Positions 18,682-27,632 are shown, counted from the stretch's first letter. The stretch: 64,000 nt of DNA from Rhodothermia bacterium (GCA_017303715.1 JAFLBZ010000005.1:62001-126000), one strand, 5' to 3'. Translations and numbers: made by a program. Notes: generated by a model from the letters alone, not told the origin.

Positions 18682-18715
18682 CTAATGCAACATAAGTATT
18701 GTTATGTTGCATTAG
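18682..18715. other. dif-like recombination site candidate
   Basis: Perfect 14-bp arms CTAATGCAACATAA (18682-18695) and TTATGTTGCATTAG (18702-18715) flank a 6-base centre, GTATTG. The inner 11 bases on each side plus a 6-bp centre is the layout of Xer dif sites; the right inner arm TTATGTTGCAT matches the E. coli XerD arm (TTATGTTAAAT) at 9 of 11 positions, and the left arm shares the inner CATAA. The site ends 56 bases before a tyrosine recombinase gene. An operator or a terminator-like hairpin is the alternative, but no T tract follows. Confidence 0.6.
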
Positions 18716-18771
18716 GTTCCTGAATATTGTAATTTACCCAAAAACAACCCGTTGTTAAGCCCATATTCCAC

Positions 18772-19659
18772 ATGTCAACGCCAAAACGTACAATCGAACT
18801 CATTAGAAACACAGAGTTGGATGTTATTCGCGAAACCGCCAACGACGATGCCCACTTAATCAAGCTATGGCTACATGATCGTCCAAAAAATACCATAGAA
18901 AGCTACAAGCGAGACGTGCAGCAGTTTTTGTCCTTTATAGACAAACCATTAAAAGCAATAACACTCCATGACTTGCAACAATTCTCGGATGCACTGAAGC
19001 CGTATGCAGATGGAACCAAAAAAAGGAAACTCTATGCCGTAAAGAGTTTAATCGCCTTTGCACATCGCCTCGGTTATTTGGTTTATGATGTCGGCGCACC
19101 TGTCAGGGTTCCTGCGCTTAAAGACACCTTATCCGAACGAATATTAAGCGAACATGAACTTGCACATATGTTAGCTTTAGAAGCAGATACGAGGAACCAT
19201 GCCATCTTGCGGCTCTTATACAGTTCGGGCATCCGTGTTTCCGAAATGATTTCGCTAACGTGGCGTGACTTTACGATGCGCAATAACGGTAGTCAGATTG
19301 TGGTTTTTGGTAAAGGTGGTAAAACACGCACCATTAAATTATCCAATGCCACAACAGAAGAATTGCTTGTACTAAAAAAAGATAGAACCCCCGATGATCC
19401 TATTTTTAGGAGCAAAAAAGGCGGAGCGCTTGGTCGGATTCAGGTTTTTAGAATCGTAAAAAAAGCCGCCGAAAAAGCGGGTCTTTGGCAAAAAGTAAGC
19501 CCACATTGGATGAGACATGCCCATGCAAGCCACGCTTTAGACGCCGGAGCACCCATACATTTGGTACAAGCCACATTGGGCCATGCTTCAGTTGCAACAA
19601 CAGGACGCTATACCCACGCAAGACCCAATCAAAGTTCTTCGGATTTTTTGGAGATATAA
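18772..19659 (+). CDS. Tyrosine recombinase (XerC/D-like integrase)
   Basis: The 295-residue length is that of Xer recombinases. An N-terminal SAM-like DNA-binding domain (about 25-105) is followed by a complete catalytic domain: Arg155 (SSGIRVSE), beta-hairpin Lys184 (KGGKTRT), His245 and Arg248 (HWMRHAHASH), His271 (LGHASVATT) and nucleophile Tyr280 (GRYTH). The enzyme would cut and rejoin DNA through a 3'-phosphotyrosine. It is alone, with no excisionase or phage genes, and has a dif-like palindrome immediately upstream, resembling XerS/dif-SL arrangements where recombinase and site are adjacent. It ends 21 bases from the convergent RhuM-like gene. Xer versus mobile-element integrase is not decided. 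Confidence 0.93.
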   Translation: MSTPKRTIELIRNTELDVIRETANDDAHLIKLWLHDRPKNTIESYKRDVQQFLSFIDKPLKAITLHDLQQFSDALKPYADGTKKRKLYAVKSLIAFAHRLGYLVYDVGAPVRVPALKDTLSERILSEHELAHMLALEADTRNHAILRLLYSSGIRVSEMISLTWRDFTMRNNGSQIVVFGKGGKTRTIKLSNATTEELLVLKKDRTPDDPIFRSKKGGALGRIQVFRIVKKAAEKAGLWQKVSPHWMRHAHASHALDAGAPIHLVQATLGHASVATTGRYTHARPNQSSSDFLEI

Positions 19660-19680
19660 ACAACTTTCTTGGTTGCGGGA

Positions 19681-20373
19681 TCAGAATTTCAGGATCAGAT
19701 CCATGAGTTTCATTTTCACAATTTCCCGCTCACCTTCATCCAAAATTGGGGTTAGCGTAGGTTCACTGCCCACCACCGTGCGGGTTTCATCCACCGTGAT
19801 CATCGCCAAAATATTAGAAAGTTCGGTGGCCTTGTCCAACAAAAGCCGCTGCTCATCTAAGGCGATCTTTGCTTTCTCTAATTCTGGAATGGCCAGCAAT
19901 TCTTTTTGCATTTCGAGGCGCTTTCGCCTGATCTCGGTTTTTTTCTCTGCTATATCCAACGTCATTTCTTTTCTTTTACGTTGGATATCCAAGCGCTTTT
20001 CAGAAAGTTCTAAACGCTCACGGACGGTGGCGAACTTTTTTTCTCGAAGGCGCTCCTTTAGCTGATCGGATGCCCACATACAAAAGCGCATCCCTTTTTC
20101 GGAATGGGTTTTCGTCGCAAGATGCAAGACGACATCCAAAGAAATAAGAACTTCCTGTACTCCCTCACCTTTGTCGTATTTCCGAAAGTGCGCAGGGTCA
20201 AATAGAGATTTGGTGCTTTTGTGGTTTAAAAGGCTTTCTACCTCACTCAGGTTTTTTCCTATAATTTCAGCAATATCTTTGGCATTAATCCATATCGAGT
20301 CATCGTCTATCGCCACTGTATATTCAGCAGACGACAAACCCACTTGGTACGTTATCGTATCAGTTTCAGGCAT
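19681..20373 (-). CDS. RhuM-like protein with long coiled coil
   Basis: In this 230-residue protein the first 110 residues resemble the RhuM/Bro-N-type domain: WINAKDIAEIIGKNLSEVE looks helix-turn-helix-like, and ISLDVVLHLATKTHSEKGMRFCMWAS parallels the RhuM core (LD...V....S..G..F..WA). Residues 110-190 are highly charged with K/R/E heptads (two RKRKEM/RRKRLEM-type runs), predicting a coiled coil, then an acidic tail. RhuM-type proteins are often found in genomic islands and their function is unclear. The position next to a tyrosine recombinase fits a small mobile or remnant island. DNA binding is inference. Confidence 0.55.
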   Translation of the reverse strand: MPETDTITYQVGLSSAEYTVAIDDDSIWINAKDIAEIIGKNLSEVESLLNHKSTKSLFDPAHFRKYDKGEGVQEVLISLDVVLHLATKTHSEKGMRFCMWASDQLKERLREKKFATVRERLELSEKRLDIQRKRKEMTLDIAEKKTEIRRKRLEMQKELLAIPELEKAKIALDEQRLLLDKATELSNILAMITVDETRTVVGSEPTLTPILDEGEREIVKMKLMDLILKF

Positions 20374-20487
20374 TTTGGTTGTGATTTTTTGAAAAATGCG
20401 GAAGGTGTTATTAGGCGGAATACATTTTGAGGTAGCGATAGTAAAATTGGCAAAAATCAGACCTCCTTTTAAGCCAAATCGTCAAAT

Positions 20488-21354
20488 TCACTTTTTATTA
20501 ACTAATCTTATAATATTTTTCGCCTGAACAATATTTGGAGAATCAACCATTTTGCCTTCCCACGTAAAGACCCCAACACCTTCCTTTTGGTGTACTTCAT
20601 ATGCCTCAATAAGTGCTTTTGCAGCTCCCGCTTCTTGATCTGTTGGCTGAAAAACGGCTTGGATAATGGGAACTTGATTGGGGTGAACAGCCAGTTTTCC
20701 AGTGAATCCAAGCTCTTTTATGGCTTCCGTCTCAGCACGCAGGCCAGATAGATCTGAATAGTTTGCATAAATGGTATCTATAGCTTCCAGGGAAAAAGCT
20801 TTTGCATAAGCGATGACCGTGCTCCTAGCCATAAGAACTTCAGTCCCTTCCTTTGTGCGGGTTGCAGCAATACTTCCTGCATAATCTTCGGCACCAAAAA
20901 CAAGTCCTTGTACGTTTGAATACCCAATAACGGTTTCTGATATTTCCCGAATTGAGATTAAGCCGCGTGCAGACTCCACCACGGCGAATATCTTGGTCGT
21001 GCCCACCTCCCGACCTATTCTACGCTCTGTCTTTTGAACAAAACTGGCCACCATTTCGACTTCTGTGCCAGACTCCGTTTTTGCGATAACAATTCCATCG
21101 GGCAAGTGATTCGCGAATACGGCTAAGTCCTCTTGCCAGAAAGGGCTTCTTAGATCGTTTATCCGCACAAACACCTGACTATCACCAAAAGCGACCTCCC
21201 TCAACGTTTTCTTGACACAAGCACGTGCTTCTTCCTTTCTATTAAGGGCCGTACCATCCTCTAGATCCAAACAAATGGTATCAACGTCCATTTGTGCCGC
21301 CTTCTCCGCTTTGTTGCGATCGGTTCCCGGCATGAAGAGCATACATCTACGCAT
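20488..21354 (-). CDS. CitE-like acyl-CoA lyase (HpcH/HpaI fold)
   Basis: The 288-residue product has the CitE/malyl-CoA lyase signature: MLFMPGTDRNKAEKA, the Mg-binding CLDLEDGTA, VRIND, AVVESARGLISI, VFGAEDYAGS and the C-terminal GKMVDSPNIVQA lid motif. Family members cleave citryl-, malyl-, methylmalyl- or citramalyl-CoA into acetyl-/propionyl-CoA and an oxoacid. It lies 20 bases downstream of a MaoC-like hydratase gene on the same strand. A MaoC/CitE pair fits hydration of an unsaturated dicarboxyl-CoA (mesaconyl-CoA type) followed by C-C cleavage. The exact substrate is not determined by sequence. Confidence 0.85.
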   Translation of the reverse strand: MRRCMLFMPGTDRNKAEKAAQMDVDTICLDLEDGTALNRKEEARACVKKTLREVAFGDSQVFVRINDLRSPFWQEDLAVFANHLPDGIVIAKTESGTEVEMVASFVQKTERRIGREVGTTKIFAVVESARGLISIREISETVIGYSNVQGLVFGAEDYAGSIAATRTKEGTEVLMARSTVIAYAKAFSLEAIDTIYANYSDLSGLRAETEAIKELGFTGKLAVHPNQVPIIQAVFQPTDQEAGAAKALIEAYEVHQKEGVGVFTWEGKMVDSPNIVQAKNIIRLVNKK

Positions 21355-21374
21355 ATTAAATATAAGTCTATATT

Positions 21375-21824
21375 TTATAGAGGCTTAAAAAGCATGAGCG
21401 CACTTCTCGTGACTTCGAGTACCACTTCATGCTCTTGGTTATAGGCACGGTGCAAAAAGGTTACGATACCGGTTCCAGCCCTAGAATTGGATGGCCGTTT
21501 GTGTAAGACTTCGGTTTCTACCCGAATAGTATCGCCATGGAAAACAGGCTTTGTATGCCGAACGTTTTCATAGCCTAAATTGGCAACAATCGTTCCAGAG
21601 GTAAGATCACCCACCGATATCCCAACAGAGAGGCTTAGGACAAAAAGCCCATCCACTAAAATGCGTCCATAAGATGATTTTTTTGCAAATGCGGCATCAA
21701 TATGTAGCGGCTGGGTATTTAAGGTGATGGAGCAGAACAAAAAATGCTCCCCTTCGGTTATGGTTTTAGTCACGGCATGTCGGATGACTTGCCCGGGTTC
21801 TAATTCGTCGTAATAGCGGCCCAT
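21375..21824 (-). CDS. MaoC-like (R)-specific enoyl-CoA hydratase
   Basis: The 149-residue single hot-dog protein begins MGRYYDELEPGQVIRH and has FLFCSITLNTQPLHIDAAFA, matching the MaoC hydratase motif (..T..D.NPLH.D..FA) with the catalytic His kept and the usual Asp replaced by Ser/Thr-type residues in the region. It would add water to an enoyl-CoA. It is the first gene of a two-gene unit with the CitE-like lyase; mesaconyl-CoA hydratases pair with such lyases. The gene is transcribed divergently from the carotenoid genes across an 80-bp gap. Confidence 0.85.
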   Translation of the reverse strand: MGRYYDELEPGQVIRHAVTKTITEGEHFLFCSITLNTQPLHIDAAFAKKSSYGRILVDGLFVLSLSVGISVGDLTSGTIVANLGYENVRHTKPVFHGDTIRVETEVLHKRPSNSRAGTGIVTFLHRAYNQEHEVVLEVTRSALMLFKPL

Positions 21825-21904
21825 TTTAAATTTAATCTTTCATTGGTTAATTGGATATTCAATATACGTTTATAAACCGATTCTCCGTCGTCTAACAAAA
21901 TATT

Positions 21905-23443
21905 ATGAAACAAGATTTTGATGCCATCATTGTTGGAGCGGGCCATAACGGCCTAATCACCGCAGCCTACTTGGCGAAAGCTGGATATAAAGTTGGTGTA
22001 TTTGAGCGACGTTCGATGGTTGGCGGGGCTGTTTCTACACAAGAAATTGTTCCCGGTTATCACTTCGATTTAGGAGGAAGTGCCCACATCCTTATTAGAT
22101 TAACGCCTATAATTGAAGAATTAGAATTGGAAAAATTTGGCTTGAAATACGTAGAACTTGACCCCGTATTTTTTGCTCCTTTCAAAGACAATGACGCCGT
22201 ATTTTTCTACCGAAGTGCCGAAAAGACCATTGATCACTTAGAGTCTAAATTCCCCGGAGAAGGCGAGGCATATAAACGCTTTCTGACAGACTGGACGCCT
22301 TTCGCCAAAACCGTAAAAGAAGTTTTCTTAAGTACACCAAGCCCGTTTGAGTTAGGAAAGAAATTTATTTTTGGGAAAGCCATCCAAGGGGATTGGAAAA
22401 AAGCCCTGCCGATGATCCTTAAGCCTTATGGTGATGTTGTGGATAGCTACTTTAAGGAAGAGAAGATAAAATCACCGATGGTTTGGATGGCAGCTCAATC
22501 AGGCCCTCCCCCAACAGAACCTTTAAATGCCCCTTTCTTGCTGTGGCATCCCCTTTATCATGAAGGTGGAGCAGCTCGCCCTATTGGAGGGTCTGGGATG
22601 CTGACACAGGCTCTCCAGCGCCAAATTGAGTATTATGGAGGAACGGTATTTGTGGATAGCCCCGTAAAACACTTCATAGTCTCTGGTAAACAGGTTGTCG
22701 GGATTCACAGCCAAGGAACCGATTACACCGCAAAAGCAGTGATTTCTGGTACACATGCGCTGGAGACGTTTACAAAATTGCTCCCACCTGCTGCTCAGCC
22801 AGAACAAGCCAAGTCCCTCCGTGTTGGGAATGGTTTTGGCGCCATATTACGATTGGCCTTAGACAAACCCATTGAATATGCCGCTCATACTGGCGTTGAA
22901 TCACGCATCGCTTTGCAACTCCTCTGTGAAAATCGGCATGAAGTAAACCGAGCTTTCGGACATTATTTAAAAGGAGAGCCTACACCCAATCCACCGATTG
23001 TTGCAATGTCATTTAGTGCGGTGGATGGTACGCTTGCGCCGCCGGGTGGTGAGGTTTTATGGCTTTGGGCACAGTATTTTCCTTATGAACTTCAAAACGG
23101 CCACTGGGATGACCTTGCGCCCGCAGTCGCCGAAAATATTTTAGACACCTTTGAGCAATATGCCCCCGGTACAAAAGCTAGTGTGGTCGGTTCGCTGTTT
23201 CAACATCCTTTATGGCTTGAACGGGAATTGGGGCTGTATCGGGCAAATGTGATGCACCTTGAAATGACCCTTGACCAGATGTTTATGTTACGCCCGATGT
23301 TAGGGATGTCCGAATACAAAACACACCTTAAGGGACTATATATAACAGGTGCAAGTACACATCCCGGTGGCGGAATTATGGGTGCTTCTGGACGTAATGC
23401 CGCCAGAATTGTACTAAAAGATTTGGAAAAAAAACGTCTTTAA
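21905..23443 (+). CDS. crtO: CrtO-type beta-carotene ketolase
   Basis: The 512-residue FAD-dependent oxidoreductase has an N-terminal dinucleotide fold ([20 protein letters not shown], residues 8-27) with GGAVSTQE, and a C-terminal FAD motif ([23 protein letters not shown]). Length and the overall pattern ([11 protein letters not shown] near the start, [10 protein letters not shown] in the middle) match the CrtO ketolases of Deinococcus and actinobacteria, related to phytoene desaturases. It would introduce a 4-keto group into beta- or gamma-carotene. Its immediate partner is a lycopene cyclase, 33 bases downstream. A desaturase role for another carotenoid cannot be excluded. Confidence 0.82.
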   Translation: MKQDFDAIIVGAGHNGLITAAYLAKAGYKVGVFERRSMVGGAVSTQEIVPGYHFDLGGSAHILIRLTPIIEELELEKFGLKYVELDPVFFAPFKDNDAVFFYRSAEKTIDHLESKFPGEGEAYKRFLTDWTPFAKTVKEVFLSTPSPFELGKKFIFGKAIQGDWKKALPMILKPYGDVVDSYFKEEKIKSPMVWMAAQSGPPPTEPLNAPFLLWHPLYHEGGAARPIGGSGMLTQALQRQIEYYGGTVFVDSPVKHFIVSGKQVVGIHSQGTDYTAKAVISGTHALETFTKLLPPAAQPEQAKSLRVGNGFGAILRLALDKPIEYAAHTGVESRIALQLLCENRHEVNRAFGHYLKGEPTPNPPIVAMSFSAVDGTLAPPGGEVLWLWAQYFPYELQNGHWDDLAPAVAENILDTFEQYAPGTKASVVGSLFQHPLWLERELGLYRANVMHLEMTLDQMFMLRPMLGMSEYKTHLKGLYITGASTHPGGGIMGASGRNAARIVLKDLEKKRL

Positions 23444-23476
23444 CAATAACTATTTTGAACAAGAAAACATAAATTT

Positions 23477-24202
23477 ATGACCTACCTGCAATTCCATTTC
23501 GTCTTTATTGTTCCTGTAATAGTCTTGCTTTGGTATTTTCTGCCAAAAAATATCCCAGACACGAAAGGTAAACACATATTTTATCTACTCTGGATAATGG
23601 GAATTGCGTTTATATACACAACACCATGGGACAATTATTTGGTTTATCGTGGCATTTGGGGGTATGGAAATGAGCGTGTTATTGGCATTATTGGGTATGT
23701 TCCAATTGAAGAATACATATTTTTTCTACTTCAGCCAATTCTTACAGGTTTGTTTTTCTACCACGTTTATTCACGCAATACAGTGGAGCGCCCTACTGGA
23801 AAAACTTATCCTTTCATAAGAAATCTTGGGGCTGGTCTATGGATCTTTATCGCCCTTTCAGGTGCATATATGCTATATTTTGATAAAAGCACGTATCTGG
23901 GACTCATCTTGGCATGGGCGGCTCCTGTACTTTCTGGTATGTGGTTTTTAGTCGGATCTGCCTTATGGGACATCAAACGCACGTTTTTCTGGAGCTTCGC
24001 GATACCAACTGGATATTTATGGGTTGCTGATCGGATTGCAATTGGCTTGGGCATCTGGGAAATTTCAACCACTTATACCATTGGATGGCATATATTGGGA
24101 CTTCCAATTGAAGAGGCAGCCTTCTTTCTCGTGACCAATTTAATGTGTTTGGGCGGCTTGGCGGTGTTTATGCGTCTCTGGGAAGGTACTTCCTCCAAAT
24201 AG
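23477..24202 (+). CDS. Lycopene beta-cyclase, fused CrtYc/CrtYd type
   Basis: The 241-residue membrane protein has about seven hydrophobic segments and two homologous halves, each with the family's acidic motif: YVPIEEYIFF near residue 77 and GLPIEEAAFF near residue 212. Separate CrtYc and CrtYd subunits in actinobacteria are joined in one chain here, as in several Bacteroidota. It closes beta-ionone rings on lycopene to give gamma- or beta-carotene. It follows crtO and precedes rlmN by 15 bases, so the three may share a transcript. Phytoene synthase and desaturase genes are not in this window. Confidence 0.9.
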   Translation: MTYLQFHFVFIVPVIVLLWYFLPKNIPDTKGKHIFYLLWIMGIAFIYTTPWDNYLVYRGIWGYGNERVIGIIGYVPIEEYIFFLLQPILTGLFFYHVYSRNTVERPTGKTYPFIRNLGAGLWIFIALSGAYMLYFDKSTYLGLILAWAAPVLSGMWFLVGSALWDIKRTFFWSFAIPTGYLWVADRIAIGLGIWEISTTYTIGWHILGLPIEEAAFFLVTNLMCLGGLAVFMRLWEGTSSK

Positions 24203-24217
24203 GTATCCAATTTAAGC

Positions 24218-25300
24218 ATGAATAAAAAAGCTATTAAGTCATTAAGTTTAATCGAATTAGAAGAGCTTTCCCTTTCTCTTGGACAACCACGTTTTAGAGG
24301 TAAGCAACTTTTCCAATGGCTGTTTGCGAAAGGTGTTTCATCCTTCGACGAAATGTCAAATCTTCCTATCGCTTTTCGAAGTGCTTTGGAAGAGGCATAC
24401 GAGATTAAAACATTGCAGATATCCCAAATGCAAACGTCATCCTTAGATGGAACCATTAAGTGTTTATTTCGCCTGAACTCTGGTCGCGCCATAGAGACCG
24501 TATTAATTCCGGGCTTTGATGAAGAAGGGGATACTACTCGGCTAACTGTTTGTGTCTCCAGTCAAGTGGGATGCGCTATGGGGTGTAGTTTTTGTGCCAC
24601 AGGTCAGATGGGATATTTGCAAAACCTCCATGCTGGTGAAATATTCGACCAAGTTTTTGAAATGAATCACCTTGCAGTAGCAAAGTATGGGCGAAAAATT
24701 ACCAATATTGTTTTTATGGGAATGGGCGAGCCTCTGCAAAATTATGATCAGGTTCTTAGGTCAATCCACTTGCTCACGTCACCAGAAGGCATGGGCTTAG
24801 CGTCACGGCGCATCACGCTCTCAACGGTCGGGTTGGCCGCACGCATCAAAAAATTGGCTGATGATGGCGCCAAATTCAATTTGGCCATTTCGCTACATGC
24901 ACCAACAGCTACAAAGAGATCGGAGATCATGCCCGTCAACCGTAGTCTAAAAACCGATCTTAAAGCTTTAAAAGAGGCCGTACAGTACTTTTATCAAACC
25001 ACAAAAAGTAGGATTACGTATGAGTATTGCATTTTTGACCATTTTAATGACGGCGAAGAAGATGCGCTTGCACTCGCAAAAATTGTGCGATGGGCGCCAA
25101 GTAAGGTGAATTTGATTATGTTTAATCCCGTAAAAGGAGTCCACTTTGAGGCATCGCGTGAACAACGGCTAAATGCCTTCATCCGCATATTGGTGGCACA
25201 AGGGGTAACGGTCACGGTACGCCGCAGCAAAGGACAAGATATTGATGCTGCATGTGGGCAGTTGGCCATCGGATCTCAAGAAAAAACAGAAACGGTATAA
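24218..25300 (+). CDS. rlmN: 23S rRNA (adenine2503-C2)/tRNA methyltransferase RlmN
   Basis: The 360-residue radical-SAM enzyme binds its [4Fe-4S] cluster through C119, C123 and C126 (GCAMGCSFCATG). MGMGEPLQNYD, SLHAPTATKRSEIMPVN and the C-terminal DIDAACGQLA with the conserved methyl-carrying Cys346 are all present. It methylates C2 of A2503 in 23S rRNA and A37 of some tRNAs, tuning translation accuracy. It sits directly after the carotenoid genes, with no functional link apparent. Its last 60 bases could overlap the start of the next gene, depending on the start used there. Confidence 0.96.
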   Translation: MNKKAIKSLSLIELEELSLSLGQPRFRGKQLFQWLFAKGVSSFDEMSNLPIAFRSALEEAYEIKTLQISQMQTSSLDGTIKCLFRLNSGRAIETVLIPGFDEEGDTTRLTVCVSSQVGCAMGCSFCATGQMGYLQNLHAGEIFDQVFEMNHLAVAKYGRKITNIVFMGMGEPLQNYDQVLRSIHLLTSPEGMGLASRRITLSTVGLAARIKKLADDGAKFNLAISLHAPTATKRSEIMPVNRSLKTDLKALKEAVQYFYQTTKSRITYEYCIFDHFNDGEEDALALAKIVRWAPSKVNLIMFNPVKGVHFEASREQRLNAFIRILVAQGVTVTVRRSKGQDIDAACGQLAIGSQEKTETV

Positions 25301-25343
25301 ACCTTTCAACGATAGACCATTTATTGAATTAGCGAATTGGGAT

Positions 25344-27017
25344 ATGGATTTTGATAAACACAGTGGGCTTCGTCCTAAAATAGGCGTTATTACACAGGGA
25401 TCTCTGGGAAAAGGACTAACCATGCGCTTAGATGTAGGACTTTCCGTAGAACAACTGAAAGCTGGAAAGTACATGGTCGTCGAAGGACAGCATTATGATT
25501 TCTTCACCATGATTACAGATGTTTCATTAGAGGCGGCAAATCCAACAATTTTATTAAATCCACCCGAACCAAATGACTTTCTGCTCAAAGAGGTGATGAA
25601 GGGGCATGCCATTTATGCAACGGTTGTTTTGAAACCATTGCTTATGACCCCGAATAAACATCACCCCGATTTGGGAAGATTTGAAGCAACCCGTGTTAAA
25701 ACCATACCGAGTCATTTTTCTTTGGTGGCAGAAGCACAAGCCGATGACATCGCACGGATTTTTGGAGATGAAGCCAATTTAGACGAAAACAATAAACAGC
25801 GCTTTTTTTATATCGGTACACCACTTGACATGGATGAAATTCCGCTATGTGTAGATTTAGATCGTCTGGTGGAACGGAGTAACGCCGTTTTTGGCAAAAC
25901 AGGAACTGGTAAAACGTTTTTGACCCGATTACTCTTGTGTGGAACCATTAAAAGCAATAAAGCCGTAAACTTGATTTTTGACATGCACTCTGAATATGGC
26001 TTTTCTGCCAGACAAGAGGGGAAATCAGTTCCTTTTGTCAAAGGTTTGCGTGAATTATTTCCGGGTAAAGTTGCCATTTTTTCGTTGGATCCAGAAAGTA
26101 CACGGAAAAGAACACAAGGCATTAATCCAGATTATGAAGTGTTTTTATATGCCGATCAGGTGGAACCAGAAGATATTCTACCACTACAACAAACCTTAAA
26201 TTTAACCCAAACGGCTGCTGAAAGTACCTATTTATTACGCAATAAACTTGGTAAATTCTGGCTCATCCGATTGCTTCAATCTGAATCAGAAGAAGATTTG
26301 ACAGAACTCGCAAAGGATTGTGGAGCAAATTTGCAGTCTGTTTCTGCTCTCAAAAGAAAATTAGAACAGGTGTGCGGGCTTGGCTTTTTTAAGAGAGAAA
26401 CAAATAGTGGAAAAACAGATATTATCGAACAATTACTGGAAAATATCCTCAAAAACAAATCGGTTGTTTTGGAGTTTGGCCGCTACGATAGCCTAAAAGC
26501 CTATATGTTTGTGGCAAACATCATCACCAGAAGACTACGCCAAGCCTACGAACAAAAAACAAATACGTACCTCTCTTCACGTCAAGAACAAGACAAACCA
26601 CCACAATTAATGATCACAATAGAAGAAGCACATAAATTTCTTCAGCCCGGCATTGCTTCTGAGACTCCCTTTGGCGTAATTGCACGAGAAATGCGGAAAT
26701 ATTTTGTCTCTCTATTGATTGTTGACCAAAGACCCAGTGCAATTGACGATGAGGTGCTTAGTCAAATTGGAACCAAAATCGTTGCACAACTAAATGATGA
26801 GAAAGACATTAATGCCGCTTTAGTCGGGACAAGTGATGCCTCTGGGCTTCGACAAGTTCTCGCAAGTTTAGACTCAAAACAACAAGCTTTGGTGATGGGC
26901 CATGCTGTACCAATGCCGGTTGTGCTAAAAACAAGAACCTACGACGAAGCTTTTTATGATGCCATGCGTCCTGAAAAAGCAGTCAATATTCGTCGTGAAA
27001 TTACAGAAATTTTCTAA
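25344..27017 (+). CDS. HerA-like hexameric ATPase (DUF87)
   Basis: The start at 25344 (MDFDKHSG) is preferred because it just precedes the HAS-barrel-type beta-domain (IGVITQGSLGKGLTM) and avoids overlap with rlmN; a frame open from 25242 is the alternative. The product of 557 residues has a Walker A GKTGTGKT at about 184-191, a Walker B with acidic residues in MITIEEAHKF, and the REMRKYF/DQRPSAI segments typical of HerA. HerA ATPases translocate along DNA with the nuclease NurA in end resection, but no NurA-like gene is adjacent. Stand-alone members of this family occur in bacteria with roles not established. Confidence 0.85.
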   Translation: MDFDKHSGLRPKIGVITQGSLGKGLTMRLDVGLSVEQLKAGKYMVVEGQHYDFFTMITDVSLEAANPTILLNPPEPNDFLLKEVMKGHAIYATVVLKPLLMTPNKHHPDLGRFEATRVKTIPSHFSLVAEAQADDIARIFGDEANLDENNKQRFFYIGTPLDMDEIPLCVDLDRLVERSNAVFGKTGTGKTFLTRLLLCGTIKSNKAVNLIFDMHSEYGFSARQEGKSVPFVKGLRELFPGKVAIFSLDPESTRKRTQGINPDYEVFLYADQVEPEDILPLQQTLNLTQTAAESTYLLRNKLGKFWLIRLLQSESEEDLTELAKDCGANLQSVSALKRKLEQVCGLGFFKRETNSGKTDIIEQLLENILKNKSVVLEFGRYDSLKAYMFVANIITRRLRQAYEQKTNTYLSSRQEQDKPPQLMITIEEAHKFLQPGIASETPFGVIAREMRKYFVSLLIVDQRPSAIDDEVLSQIGTKIVAQLNDEKDINAALVGTSDASGLRQVLASLDSKQQALVMGHAVPMPVVLKTRTYDEAFYDAMRPEKAVNIRREITEIF

Positions 27018-27045
27018 TTATTTTTTCACCTAAAACATTTTTATC

Positions 27046-27510
27046 ATGTATTTATTTACAGAAATTCTCCGCTATATCCATTCCTATAACCGCTGGGCTG
27101 TTTTGGTTCTAATGGTAATAGTATTGTTGAAAAGCTACCAAGGTTGGAAGGCCAATCAATCTGTCTCGATCGGACTCAAAAAACAATCAACTATTTTAAT
27201 AGGATTGTTCCACCTTCAGCTTTTAATTGGTTTGATTTTGTATGCAATTATTTATATTCCATACTGGCAGGGAATGGGAATGGCCTTGATGAAAGTAAGC
27301 GCAATCCGGTTCTATGCCGTAGAGCATATATTGCTCATGATCATCGCAGTTTTAGTTGCCCAAATTGGCAGCATCAAAAGTAAAAAAACTACAGACGGCG
27401 GATTAGCACATAAAAAGATGTTTACTTCTTGGCTCATTACGCTAATTTTGGTTCTTTTATCGGTTTTGCCGGGGTTGATGACGGGAAAAATGACTTGGAT
27501 CAGAATCTAA
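27046..27510 (+). CDS. Small four-helix membrane protein
   Basis: The 154-residue protein has four predicted transmembrane segments. It belongs to a family common in Bacteroidota, marked by an early HSYNRW motif, a second-helix HLQLLIGLILY and a third-helix RFYAVEHILLMIIAV with conserved histidines. The histidines have led some databases to call such proteins cytochrome b-like, but heme binding is unproven. It lies 28 bases after the HerA-like gene and ends before a strong terminator, so it may be the last gene of that unit. Confidence 0.7.
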   Translation: MYLFTEILRYIHSYNRWAVLVLMVIVLLKSYQGWKANQSVSIGLKKQSTILIGLFHLQLLIGLILYAIIYIPYWQGMGMALMKVSAIRFYAVEHILLMIIAVLVAQIGSIKSKKTTDGGLAHKKMFTSWLITLILVLLSVLPGLMTGKMTWIRI

Positions 27511-27526
27511 GGATCAAAAACAGGAT

Positions 27527-27566
27527 ATTAGGGCCGGCCTATCTTTAGAACTGGCCCTAATTTTTT
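27527..27566 (+). terminator. Intrinsic terminator
   Basis: A perfect 9-bp stem (ATTAGGGCC at 27527-27535, GGCCCTAAT at 27553-27561) is followed by six T residues. It lies 17 bases after the stop of the small membrane protein and separates it from the next gene. Confidence 0.9.
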
Positions 27567-27632
27567 GGATCACATTTGGAAGAAGCTACCCCATATGTGT
27601 ACATTCTTTTTCTAATACGTAATATTATCGGT

